Assembly (NCBI GenBank): GCA_964510575.1 | Contig: CAZECN010000013.1 | Span: 7,167-71,166 of the forward strand | Direction of reading: 5' to 3' | Source of the DNA: CALKYB01 sp964510575 | Lineage (GTDB): Bacteria > Bdellovibrionota_C > UBA2361 > SZUA-149 > CALKYB01 | Length of the DNA: 64,000 nucleotides | In this document: positions 25,677 to 33,134 of the stretch, piece by piece | How the letters are laid out: the number at the start of each line of letters is the position of its first letter | Numbering within the stretch: position 1 is the first letter of the stretch | The notes under the pieces: generated by a model | Database searches by the model: none | What the model was told of the DNA's origin: nothing | The model's input: the letters and a program-made list of their open reading frames with translations, nothing else | Translations under genes and position numbers: made by a program

Positions 25677-26423
25677 TTGTTATCTAACAGCACAGAGAAT
25701 TTATCGACTCGAGGAGTCACCAAATCCTATAAGGGTAGGAAAGTTGTAGGTGGAGTTGACCTTGATATTGGAAGGGGAGAGATTGTAGGTCTCTTGGGTC
25801 CGAATGGTGCAGGGAAAACAACTACCTTTTATACGATAGTGGGTTTAGTAAGACCTGACTCCGGGCAGGTTATGCTTGGCGATAGAGATATAACTCTTTT
25901 GCCAATGTTTGAAAGATCGAGGGCTGGCTTGTCTTATCTTCCGCAAGAGGCTTCGGTTTTTAGAAAACTTTCAGTTGAAGATAATATATTAGCTATACTC
26001 GAAATTCTACCAGAGTTTAAGGGTAAGCGTTCTCAGCAAAAAGAAAGGCTGGATCAATTGATTGAGGAGTTGAATTTACAAAAAGTGCGCCGCAGTATGG
26101 CCTATTCGCTCAGTGGAGGAGAGAGAAGAAGAGTAGAAATTGCTCGCTCTTTAGCCTGCTCGCCAGCGTTTATGTTGTTGGATGAGCCTTTTGCCGGAAT
26201 TGACCCTATTGTTGTGGCGGATTTGCAGCAGCTGGTTCGAGATCTTCAACAAAGAAATATAGGAATACTGATCACTGATCACAATGTGAGAGAGACACTT
26301 GGGATATGTGACAGAGCCTATATCTTGAGTGATGGTAAGGTGCTTGAAAGTGGTAGTCCCTTGGAGATTTCAGAGTCAGAGATCGCTCGAAAATACTACT
26401 TAGGAGAGAGTTTTAGTCTCTAG
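25677..26423 (+). CDS. lptB: LPS export ABC transporter ATP-binding protein LptB
   Basis: This 248-residue ABC ATPase shows Walker A GPNGAGKTTT, the Q-loop in LPQEASVF, signature LSGGERRRVEIAR, Walker B MLLDEPFAGIDP and the switch His in LITDHNVRET. The GVDLDIGRGEIVGLL start and RKLSVEDN segment are typical of LptB. It powers LPS extraction from the inner membrane with LptF and LptG, which are not in this window. The TTG start follows AAGGA at good spacing, 4 nt after lptA. Confidence 0.96.
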   Translation: MLSNSTENLSTRGVTKSYKGRKVVGGVDLDIGRGEIVGLLGPNGAGKTTTFYTIVGLVRPDSGQVMLGDRDITLLPMFERSRAGLSYLPQEASVFRKLSVEDNILAILEILPEFKGKRSQQKERLDQLIEELNLQKVRRSMAYSLSGGERRRVEIARSLACSPAFMLLDEPFAGIDPIVVADLQQLVRDLQQRNIGILITDHNVRETLGICDRAYILSDGKVLESGSPLEISESEIARKYYLGESFSL

Positions 26424-26490
26424 TTTCTCCTGCTCTTAATTGTTCCAAATCAAACTCTCATATGGCTTTTCTGAACATGATTCAGGCCCG

Positions 26491-26519
26491 TTTAATTCCG
26501 GGCAAAAAACTGATATAAT
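26491..26519 (+). promoter_or_regulatory. Candidate promoter and leader of rpoN
   Basis: TTTAAT (26491-26496) and TATAAT (26514-26519) are spaced by 17 bp. The -10 is strong and the -35 weak. Between it and the rpoN ATG (26660), the leader holds AAGAATC and GATTCTT as an inverted repeat around 26595-26620, flanked by two direct copies of CTTAGGTT. Confidence 0.45.
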
Positions 26520-26659
26520 TGTTAGATAAGGTAATACTCAGCCTAAGCTAACTAGCTGAACTTACTCGCTAATTTGTAATTTCCTTAGGTTATACAAGAA
26601 TCGTGCCGATATGATTCTTAGGTTGTGAAATGGTTTTAATACAGAAAGGACTTTGACTT

Positions 26660-28096
26660 ATGGCTTTGGAGATAAAACTCGGTCAAAAACTGGGGCAATC
26701 CCTAGTAATGACACCTCAGTTGCAGCAGGCGATTAAGCTTCTGCAACTTGGGCGCCTTGAGTATTTAGAAGTTCTAGCTCAGGAGTTGGAAAAGAATCCA
26801 GTTCTAGAGGATGCTCGCAACGAAAGTTCAGAAAGCATCTCTCAGGAATCACCTCAAGTAACAGAAGCAGCTTCAGAGCTTCCTTCTGAGCTCAATCAAG
26901 TAGCCGCCGACAAAGACTTTAGTAACGACATCCCTTACGAAGACCTCTCACATTTATATTCTTCTCACCCCGGCTCCGGGTCTGGCTCTGGTGATTTGCC
27001 GTCGCTTGAAGCTACTTTGGGGGAAGAGATTGGACTTACGGAACACTTGTTTTGGCAGTTAAATACTTCTGAGTTGGATCAGGCTGATCGAGAGATTGCA
27101 GGTCGAATTATAGGTAATCTTGATGGAGATGGTTACTTGCGAGTCAACTGGCAGGAGTTAGTCGGTTTTTTAGGCTGTGCGGAATCGCAAGCTGAGAAGG
27201 TTTTGAGTCATTTGCAAACTTTCGAACCTGTGGGAGTTTTTGCAAGGTCTATTTCTGAATGTCTTTTAATTCAACTAGAGCACAGAGGTCAGCGTCAAAG
27301 CCTTGCTGCCGAAATAGTTAGTAAACACTTAAGTAAAGTCGAAAATAAGCAATATCAATCTGTAGCAAAAGCTGAGCGGGTTTCTATAGAGGAAGTGTAT
27401 GATGCAATTCGTTCTATCCGGGAGTTGGAGCCGAGGCCAGCTCGAGATTTCGTTGATGAGCAACCTATTTTTATTACACCAGATGTTTATGTCCGTTTAG
27501 TGGAGGGAGAGACAGTGGTCACTCTCAATGAGAACGGGCTTCCTAAGCTTAGGTTAAACAAAGACTATGAGGGAATGCTCGCTAGTATGGGGTCGAAGAA
27601 AGGCGCAGATGCTAGCTACTTAAAAGAAAACGTAAAGGCAGCCTCTTGGCTTATTAAGAGTATTCAGCAGCGACATCAGACGATTTTTAAAGTAACTGAA
27701 AGTATATTTACATTTCAACGTGATTTTCTGGATCAAGGGGTCTCAGCTCTAAAGCCATTAGTGCTGAGAGAAATTGCAGAAGAAGTTGGAATGCACGAGT
27801 CTACCATCAGTAGGGTTACAACGAATAAGTATGTTCATACAGCTCAGGGTGTCTTTGAATTAAAATATTTTTTCAGCTCTAGTTTGAAAGGAGGGGAGGG
27901 TGAAGTGTCCTCTGAATCAGTAAAGAATATCATTAAAAATTTGGTTGGAACTGAAAATCCTAAAAAACCTTTGAGCGATCAGGCGATAGTTAATCTTTTG
28001 AAGGAAGAGGGGGTAAAAGTCGCTAGAAGAACAGTGGCTAAATATCGTGAAAGTTTGGGGATATTATCTTCCTCAAAGCGAAAGAAAGTATTCTAG
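26660..28096 (+). CDS. rpoN: RNA polymerase sigma-54 factor
   Basis: This 478-residue protein has region I at the N-terminus (LGQKLGQSLVMTPQLQQAIKLL), an acidic variable region II (about 50-115), a core-binding region III and the C-terminal RpoN box ARRTVAKYRESLGI. The HTH segment reads HESTISRVTTNKYV. Sigma-54 drives enhancer-dependent promoters. It follows lptB, as in many proteobacteria, and precedes hpf. The usual PTS-Ntr genes (ptsN, hprK) are absent here. Confidence 0.97.
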   Translation: MALEIKLGQKLGQSLVMTPQLQQAIKLLQLGRLEYLEVLAQELEKNPVLEDARNESSESISQESPQVTEAASELPSELNQVAADKDFSNDIPYEDLSHLYSSHPGSGSGSGDLPSLEATLGEEIGLTEHLFWQLNTSELDQADREIAGRIIGNLDGDGYLRVNWQELVGFLGCAESQAEKVLSHLQTFEPVGVFARSISECLLIQLEHRGQRQSLAAEIVSKHLSKVENKQYQSVAKAERVSIEEVYDAIRSIRELEPRPARDFVDEQPIFITPDVYVRLVEGETVVTLNENGLPKLRLNKDYEGMLASMGSKKGADASYLKENVKAASWLIKSIQQRHQTIFKVTESIFTFQRDFLDQGVSALKPLVLREIAEEVGMHESTISRVTTNKYVHTAQGVFELKYFFSSSLKGGEGEVSSESVKNIIKNLVGTENPKKPLSDQAIVNLLKEEGVKVARRTVAKYRESLGILSSSKRKKVF

Positions 28097-28170
28097 TCAG
28101 CGCACAGAATACTCTTCTCATCGTTGCTCTTCAGAATTCCTAACAGCGTCCCCTAAACTTAATTGGAAAC

Positions 28171-28222
28171 ACGATTCACTCGTATTTTTTTAACGTCCAG
28201 CTTTGAGCGCCTCGACAATAAC
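28171..28222. repeat. Intergenic repeat, copy A (rpoN-hpf)
   Basis: This stretch contains ACGATTCACTCGT, shared with copy B, and GAGCGCCTCGACAATAAC (28205-28222), a variant of the core GAGCCTCGACAAGAAC of copies B and C. It lies in the 300-bp gap between rpoN and hpf, which holds no gene I can support. As with the other copies, the element occupies the 3' side of the preceding gene. Confidence 0.55.
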
Positions 28223-28331
28223 ACCCTGAGAGCTTACTAATTTTGACTGAGCGGTTAGATTTTTTAGTAAGTGTTTAGATTGTGAGCTCTCACAATGCTC
28301 TTATAATCATTACAATTATTAGACTTGCTGC

Positions 28332-28361
28332 TTAGCATTTCTCCCTTGGTTATGGTATAAT
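28332..28361 (+). promoter_or_regulatory. Probable promoter of hpf
   Basis: TTAGCA (28332-28337) and a perfect TATAAT (28356-28361) with an 18-bp spacer lie about 35 bp before the hpf ATG. The -10 is strong and the spacer acceptable. Confidence 0.55.
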
Positions 28362-28396
28362 CCTGTATCTGTGGATTACCCCTATAAGGAGCGTTT

Positions 28397-28756
28397 ATGA
28401 GCCAAGCCGAGCAAACAAATCAATCTGATTCAGTTTCTGAAAACATCACTCCAGAAATTAACGTTTCTGTGACCTTCCGTCATACTGAGCCTACGGAAGC
28501 TTTGAAGAACTACGCTTTAGAAAAATTTGTTAATTGTCTCGAGAAATTTGTTGTATCTGACACAGATGTGCATGTGATCTTGTCTGTCGAAAAGCGTGAT
28601 CATGTTGCTGAAGCTCGAGTTTCTTCTAAGAGATTTGATCTTTCGGGTAAGGGAACAACAGAGGATTTATATTCTGCAATTGATAAGGCAGTGGACATAG
28701 TTTCTACTCAAGTAAGAAAGCAGAAAGAGATTAGAGTAGAGCGAAGCCACAGTTAG
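28397..28756 (+). CDS. hpf: Ribosome hibernation promoting factor / sigma-54 modulation protein (HPF/RaiA family)
   Basis: This 119-residue protein has the HPF fold after a 20-residue Ser/Glu-rich extension: INVSVTFRHTEPTEALKNYA, VHVILSVEKRDHVAEA, and TTEDLYSAIDKAVDIV. It lacks the long C-terminal dimerisation domain of long HPF. It binds the 30S decoding centre in stationary phase. The gene follows rpoN, the classic position. The ATG has AAGGAG 6 nt upstream. Confidence 0.93.
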   Translation: MSQAEQTNQSDSVSENITPEINVSVTFRHTEPTEALKNYALEKFVNCLEKFVVSDTDVHVILSVEKRDHVAEARVSSKRFDLSGKGTTEDLYSAIDKAVDIVSTQVRKQKEIRVERSHS

Positions 28757-28816
28757 CTTAAAATTATTTTCTAATAGATTTTTGTAAATCTTTTCTGGAT
28801 ATTTTAGAGGTGCCTC

Positions 28817-29734
28817 TTGTCAGCTCCTGACTTTCCAAAACAACCCGAATTAGTATCTGTGGTGATGATCTGCGGGGTAGCGGGAGCAGGTAGAGGAACT
28901 GCTCTCAAGTCTTTGGTCGACATGGGTTACCATTGTGTCGATAATCTTCCTACGGCTTTGTTGGATGAGTATAGTAACTACGTAATCACTGAAATTGGGG
29001 ATGAAAGGAATCCTCAAGATAACAAGCAATTTGGAATTTTACTAAGCCCTACATCGCCGGATGAACTGGACCAGATAAAGAGTTCTCTTAAAAGATTTAA
29101 GAAAGAGTCCATTTCCACTCTGCTCATCTACCTTGATGCCCAGAATTATGTATTGGAGAGAAGATTCAAAGAAACCCGGCGCCCTCATATTCTACAACTA
29201 AGAGAAGATGGACCCGATTCCTTAGAGGCTGCGTTAGAGCTAGAGAGATACATTCTTTCAGAAGCCCGGGTTCTAGCTGACAGAGAGTTTGATACCTCTT
29301 TCTTCACTCCTCATGAACTTAGAAAAAGTATTGAGAACTATTTTTGTTTTGGTCAGGAGCTGTCAGTTCAGTTGCTTTCATTTGGTTTCAAGTATGGCTC
29401 TCCTCGAAATGCTGATTTGATGGTCGATGTTAGATTCTTGCCTAATCCACATTTTGTACCAGGTCTACGACCGTCGACCGGACTGGAGAAACCCGTTCAG
29501 GATTATGTTGGTTCCAATGGTGACGCAGCCAGGTTTATGGAGTTGTATTCGGAGCTTCTTAAGTTTTCTTTGCCTCGCTATGAATCTGAGGGGAAACGAT
29601 ACTTAACCTTGGGAATTGGTTGCACCGGAGGTAAGCATCGTTCTGTGACTCTAGCCGAAAAGATGGCGCCGATGATTGCTAGTATGGGCTATAAGGTGGA
29701 AGTTAGGCACCGGGATCTACCCAAAAATGGATAG
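28817..29734 (+). CDS. rapZ: RNase adapter / nucleotide-binding protein RapZ (YvcJ family)
   Basis: This 305-residue protein has an N-terminal P-loop domain and a C-terminal RapZ domain with GIGCTGGKHRSVTLAE. Other family blocks are GYHCVDNLPTALL, YLDAQNYVLERRFKETRRPH and PRNADLMVDVRFLPNPH. The Walker A reads GVAGAGRGTA (residues 20-29): the lysine is Arg and the next Ser/Thr is Gly. Arg occurs at this site in some alphaproteobacterial members. RapZ controls RNase E action on glmS regulatory RNA in enterics. Its target here is unknown. The start is TTG with AGAGG upstream. Confidence 0.92.
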   Translation: MSAPDFPKQPELVSVVMICGVAGAGRGTALKSLVDMGYHCVDNLPTALLDEYSNYVITEIGDERNPQDNKQFGILLSPTSPDELDQIKSSLKRFKKESISTLLIYLDAQNYVLERRFKETRRPHILQLREDGPDSLEAALELERYILSEARVLADREFDTSFFTPHELRKSIENYFCFGQELSVQLLSFGFKYGSPRNADLMVDVRFLPNPHFVPGLRPSTGLEKPVQDYVGSNGDAARFMELYSELLKFSLPRYESEGKRYLTLGIGCTGGKHRSVTLAEKMAPMIASMGYKVEVRHRDLPKNG

Positions 29735-29864
29735 TGTAGCTATTCACCGAGCTCTTCTCTTCGTTTCTTTAAACTCCTCCTCGCTGCCACCTATTATAGT
29801 GCATACGATTCACTCGTCGTCGTTTAAGAGCCTCGACAAGAACTAGTTGAGTAGCTACACTTTT
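29733..29864. repeat. Intergenic repeat, copy B, with long terminal stem (rapZ-coaX)
   Basis: AGTGTAGCTATTC (29733-29745) starts in the rapZ stop codon and pairs with GAGTAGCTACACT (29849-29861) over 13 positions with one G-U pair, followed by TTTT. Inside are ACGATTCACTCGT (from 29804) and the core GAGCCTCGACAAGAAC (29828-29843). Together these look like a structured 3' end that can act as a terminator on the + strand. The rest of the gap to coaX holds no gene. Confidence 0.6.
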
Positions 29865-29931
29865 AAGTTTGCTTGTTTGTTAAATTCGAATTGTCAGACG
29901 CTAGACACAATAAACTGAGTGAATTGTTACA

Positions 29932-30690
29932 ATGGATAAGTTAGCTGTTGATATCGGCAATACCCATATCGTTTTAGGCCTTTTTCGCTCGGAGAAGTTA
30001 ATTCATACTTGGCGAATTGTTAGTGATGCCAGCAAAACAGTTGATGAGTACGGATTAACTATTCGTAGCTTGCTTTCTTCTGATCAAGTTAAACTTTCTG
30101 ACTCAACTAAAGTGGTAATTTGTTGTGTTGTTCCTCCTTTAGCCAGAGTTTTTACAAAGCTATTTCAAAAACATTTTTCAATTGAACCCAAACTGATTGA
30201 AAGTGCCAAGATCAAAGAAATTAAGATCCTGTGTGACAATCCATCAGAAGTCGGGGCGGATAGAGTTGTTAACGCCTATGCGGCAAGAGAAGCCTACGGA
30301 GCTCCAGGAATAGTTGTGGATTTTGGTACTGCCACAACTTTTGATGTCATCTCCAATGATGGTCATTACCAAGGAGGGGTTATTGCTCCCGGTCTTGTTG
30401 CTGCCTCAGAGGCATTAACTAATAAAGCCGCAATGCTGCCAAGTATCGAGATTAGAGATCCTGTTTCTGTCATCGGAAAGAATACCTTGGATTCCATGAT
30501 GTCAGGAATTGTGTACGGCTATGCTTCTTTAGTGGATGGGATTGTAGACAGAATAGTTGAAGAGCTTGGTGGAGAGGAGATTGAGATTACCTCTACTGGG
30601 GGGTTGGCTCGTATGATGAGTGAATATAGTGAAAGGATTGAGAGGGTCGTTCCCGAGCTTACCCTAGAAGGCTTACGAAAACTGTCGTAA
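29932..30690 (+). CDS. coaX: Type III pantothenate kinase
   Basis: This 252-residue ASKHA-fold kinase shows LAVDIGNTHIVLGLF (phosphate 1 motif), EVGADRVVNAYAAR and IVVDFGTATTFDVI with the catalytic Asp, and GGVIAPGL. It phosphorylates pantothenate in the first step of coenzyme A synthesis. It stands alone here without birA, its common partner. No clear Shine-Dalgarno is present before the ATG at 29932. Confidence 0.96.
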   Translation: MDKLAVDIGNTHIVLGLFRSEKLIHTWRIVSDASKTVDEYGLTIRSLLSSDQVKLSDSTKVVICCVVPPLARVFTKLFQKHFSIEPKLIESAKIKEIKILCDNPSEVGADRVVNAYAAREAYGAPGIVVDFGTATTFDVISNDGHYQGGVIAPGLVAASEALTNKAAMLPSIEIRDPVSVIGKNTLDSMMSGIVYGYASLVDGIVDRIVEELGGEEIEITSTGGLARMMSEYSERIERVVPELTLEGLRKLS

Positions 30691-30765
30691 GCGCGTTTGA
30701 AGTGGTTCTTCGCTTCGTTTCTTGAGAGCCTCGACAAGAACCTACCTGGAACACTTACTAGTTTT
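30687..30765. repeat. Intergenic repeat, copy C (coaX-metK)
   Basis: The core GAGCCTCGACAAGAAC (30726-30741) is identical to copy B. GTAAGCG at the coaX stop (30687-30693) pairs imperfectly with CACTTAC (30752-30758), followed by TAGTTTT. An inner GGTTCTT/AAGAACC pair strengthens the hairpin. Confidence 0.6.
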
Positions 30766-31057
30766 CCGAGACTTAGTAGTTTAAACAACATTGTTATTCA
30801 CCCTTCCCATTCACCACTAAACCCGTCAAGAATTCTAATCGCTAGCTAGGTTAAGGGCGCTGAATTGACTAATACTTGGCTAGAAAGTAGATTCTGCACC
30901 CTAGTCAGGCCCCGGAGCAGGTGTATTTTTAAGGCTCAGGGATTTTGTCTTTTTTTAGGTCCTTTGTTCTATTCATGACTCCTTACTGCCGCTGGGGTTT
31001 CTAGACAGGACCTTTTACTCACTAGCTTAGGCAGATTCTTTACCCTGGAGTGGATTA
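30766..31057 (+). other. Leader of metK, no gene seen
   Basis: This gap of nearly 300 bp before metK shows no ORF. AGGTCCT (30957-30963) and AGGACCT (31007-31013) form a 7-bp stem with a 43-nt loop, followed by TTTT. That could be an attenuator-like hairpin 40 nt before the metK ribosome binding site. I do not recognise any SAM or SAH riboswitch consensus. Confidence 0.3.
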
Positions 31058-32233
31058 ATGGCTGAAGATAGATTTCTTTTTACCTCTGAAAGTGTTTCCG
31101 AAGGGCACCCTGATAAAGTGGCTGACCAAATTTCGGATGCTGTATTAGATGCTCATCTAAAAGGTGACCCAAACAGTCGTGTTGCCATTGAAACGATGAT
31201 TAAGTCTTCAATGGTTGTACTTGCCGGTGAAATTACTTCTAGCAGTGGAGTTCACTATGAGAAAGAGGTCAGAGAAGTTCTTTCTAATATTGGTTACGAT
31301 TCTGAAGAAGTGGGTTGTGATGGTGGAAGAGCAGTAGTCCTTCTGAACATTACTAAGCAGTCTCCGGACATCGCTCAAGGTGTTAACGAGCATGAAGGCG
31401 CTCACGAAGAGCAAGGGGCAGGAGACCAGGGCTTAATGTTTGGTTACGCTTGTAACGAGACTCCTGAATTGATGCCAATACCTGTTGCTTTGAGTCATAG
31501 AATAGTTGAACGCCTCGCCCAACTAAGACACGATAAGGTAGTTGACTATCTCAGACCAGATTCTAAGTCTCAGGTTACGGTTGAGTATGTTGACGGCAAA
31601 CCAACTCGGGTTGATACAGTAGTCGTTTCTTCTCAGCATGGTCCACAAGTTAGCTCTGAAGACCTTGAAGAATTCATCAAGAAAGAAGTTATCTTGAAGG
31701 TTGTTCCTGATAACTTAATTGATAAAGACACTAAATTCTTAATCAATCCAACAGGACGATTTGTAACTGGGGGACCGGACGCTGATGCTGGCTTAACCGG
31801 TCGTAAGATTATCGTGGACACCTATGGTGGTTATGGTCGACATGGAGGAGGAGCTTTCTCAGGTAAAGACCCATCTAAAGTTGACCGTTCAGCAGCTTAT
31901 GCCAGCCGATATGTGGCGAAGAATATCGTAGCTTCTGGAATTGCTGATAAATGTGAGATTCAGCTGGCCTATGCTATTGGAGTGGCCAAGCCTGTTTCTG
32001 TCAGAGTCGATACTTTTGGAACGGGAAAGGTTGCCGATGAAGATATTGCTCGCAAGGCTGAAGAAGTTTTTGATTTTTCTCCGAAGGGGATTATTTCTCA
32101 GCTTGAACTAAAACGTCCTATCTATAAGAAGACAGCCAGCTATGGACATTTTGGTAGAGAGCCAGGATCCGAAGGTTCTTTCAGTTGGGAAAGAACTGAT
32201 TTGGCAGATGAGTTCAAAAAACTTAGTGCCTAG
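31058..32233 (+). CDS. metK: S-adenosylmethionine synthetase
   Basis: This 391-residue enzyme makes SAM from methionine and ATP. Signature blocks are FTSESVSEGHPDKVADQISDA, GAGDQGLMFGYA and GGGAFSGKDPSKVDRSAAY. Full length, normal start with GGAG upstream. It ends 30 bp before a strong terminator. SAM is also needed by KamA and by several methyltransferases in the window. Confidence 0.98.
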   Translation: MAEDRFLFTSESVSEGHPDKVADQISDAVLDAHLKGDPNSRVAIETMIKSSMVVLAGEITSSSGVHYEKEVREVLSNIGYDSEEVGCDGGRAVVLLNITKQSPDIAQGVNEHEGAHEEQGAGDQGLMFGYACNETPELMPIPVALSHRIVERLAQLRHDKVVDYLRPDSKSQVTVEYVDGKPTRVDTVVVSSQHGPQVSSEDLEEFIKKEVILKVVPDNLIDKDTKFLINPTGRFVTGGPDADAGLTGRKIIVDTYGGYGRHGGGAFSGKDPSKVDRSAAYASRYVAKNIVASGIADKCEIQLAYAIGVAKPVSVRVDTFGTGKVADEDIARKAEEVFDFSPKGIISQLELKRPIYKKTASYGHFGREPGSEGSFSWERTDLADEFKKLSA

Positions 32234-32262
32234 TTAGACAGGGGTGACCTGTTTGAGATAAA

Positions 32263-32297
32263 GCCCGGTCGCTCTGCAAAGAGCACCGGGTTTTTTT
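32263..32297 (+). terminator. Rho-independent terminator of metK
   Basis: A GC-rich stem (CCCGGT-C-GCTCT paired with AGAGC-ACCGGG, loop GCAA) is followed by seven T. It lies 30 bp after the metK stop codon. Confidence 0.92.
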
Positions 32298-32301
32298 GAT
32301 C

Positions 32302-32829
32302 CTAAAATTCGCCGATGTGAGAGGGTCCCTTTGGACGAGGCTTTTTGGGTTCTGGTTTAGGTTCAACAACTTCTATTACTTCTTCTTCGACGATTTCATA
32401 GTTAACAATTTCATCTACCTTGGTTAGCTCAGCGCGAGCATGGTCAAAGTAAGTCGTTCTTCCACACTTGTTTACTTTTAGTTTTGCGAGCGATCCTTCT
32501 GCGTAAACCAAATAGTCACCAGCTACCTGAAAGTCGAAACCACATCCACCTTTCTCGGTGTATAGAACAATTTTACTGGGTGAAAACTCGTCGTAACCTT
32601 TTACTTTTCTAATAGGCTTGATTTCAACTTTACTGAAGCCTGGCTTCAAGGGGTCGTCTTTCACACTTTTAACATTGCCCATAACAATTACAGTTGCCTT
32701 TTCAGCAGCCTCTGCGATTGAAGGCTTTTCCTCGGAAGGGCACTTACAAGCCTCCTGGGCCGCTACGTCCATGGCCAGAAAAATTGAGCAAAGTAGAAAG
32801 GCAAATATTCGATTTTTTAAAATATACAT
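32302..32829 (-). CDS. Secreted NTR/TIMP-like domain protein
   Basis: This 175-residue protein has a signal peptide (ILKNRIFAFLLCSIFLAMDVAAQ), then ACKCPSEEKPSIAEAAEKATVIV with the N-terminal Cys-x-Cys and the strand G-N-V-K-S-V. That is the start typical of NTR-fold proteins related to tissue inhibitors of metalloproteases. Further Cys residues lie in GGCGFDFQ and NKCGRTT. The C-terminus is a Pro/Glu/Lys-rich tail (EVVEPKPEPKKPRPK). Exported, function unknown. I chose ATG 32829 because it places the signal peptide at the N-terminus; the frame runs on to 32913. Confidence 0.65.
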   Translation of the reverse strand: MYILKNRIFAFLLCSIFLAMDVAAQEACKCPSEEKPSIAEAAEKATVIVMGNVKSVKDDPLKPGFSKVEIKPIRKVKGYDEFSPSKIVLYTEKGGCGFDFQVAGDYLVYAEGSLAKLKVNKCGRTTYFDHARAELTKVDEIVNYEIVEEEVIEVVEPKPEPKKPRPKGPSHIGEF

Positions 32830-33134
32830 ATACTTTACAAAGAAACTTAAGTTTTCTACTCCTGAACCCTCGCTGAATAATGCCATGGTTAGTTTGCCTC
32901 TGACAATAAACAAAACAGAGTAAGTTGAAGGATCTCTTGTGGTTAAGCCCCGATTTAACTATCCCTACCCTTGCAGGAATACCTTTTTTCGCCTAATCAT
33001 CATTGAAGGCGAGGTTAAGTAGGCCCACTAAAATAGACGAACTATTTAACCCTATTATTCATCAAAAATAAGGTGAGTAGCCTTAGCGTGGTATTAGCTA
33101 TTAGACCGAGATAACCAATTTAGCGGATCAAAAA

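Noticed and set aside
30766..31057. SAM riboswitch before metK
   Set aside because: No match to the SAM-I, SAM-II or SAH consensus as I know them; only a simple hairpin is seen.
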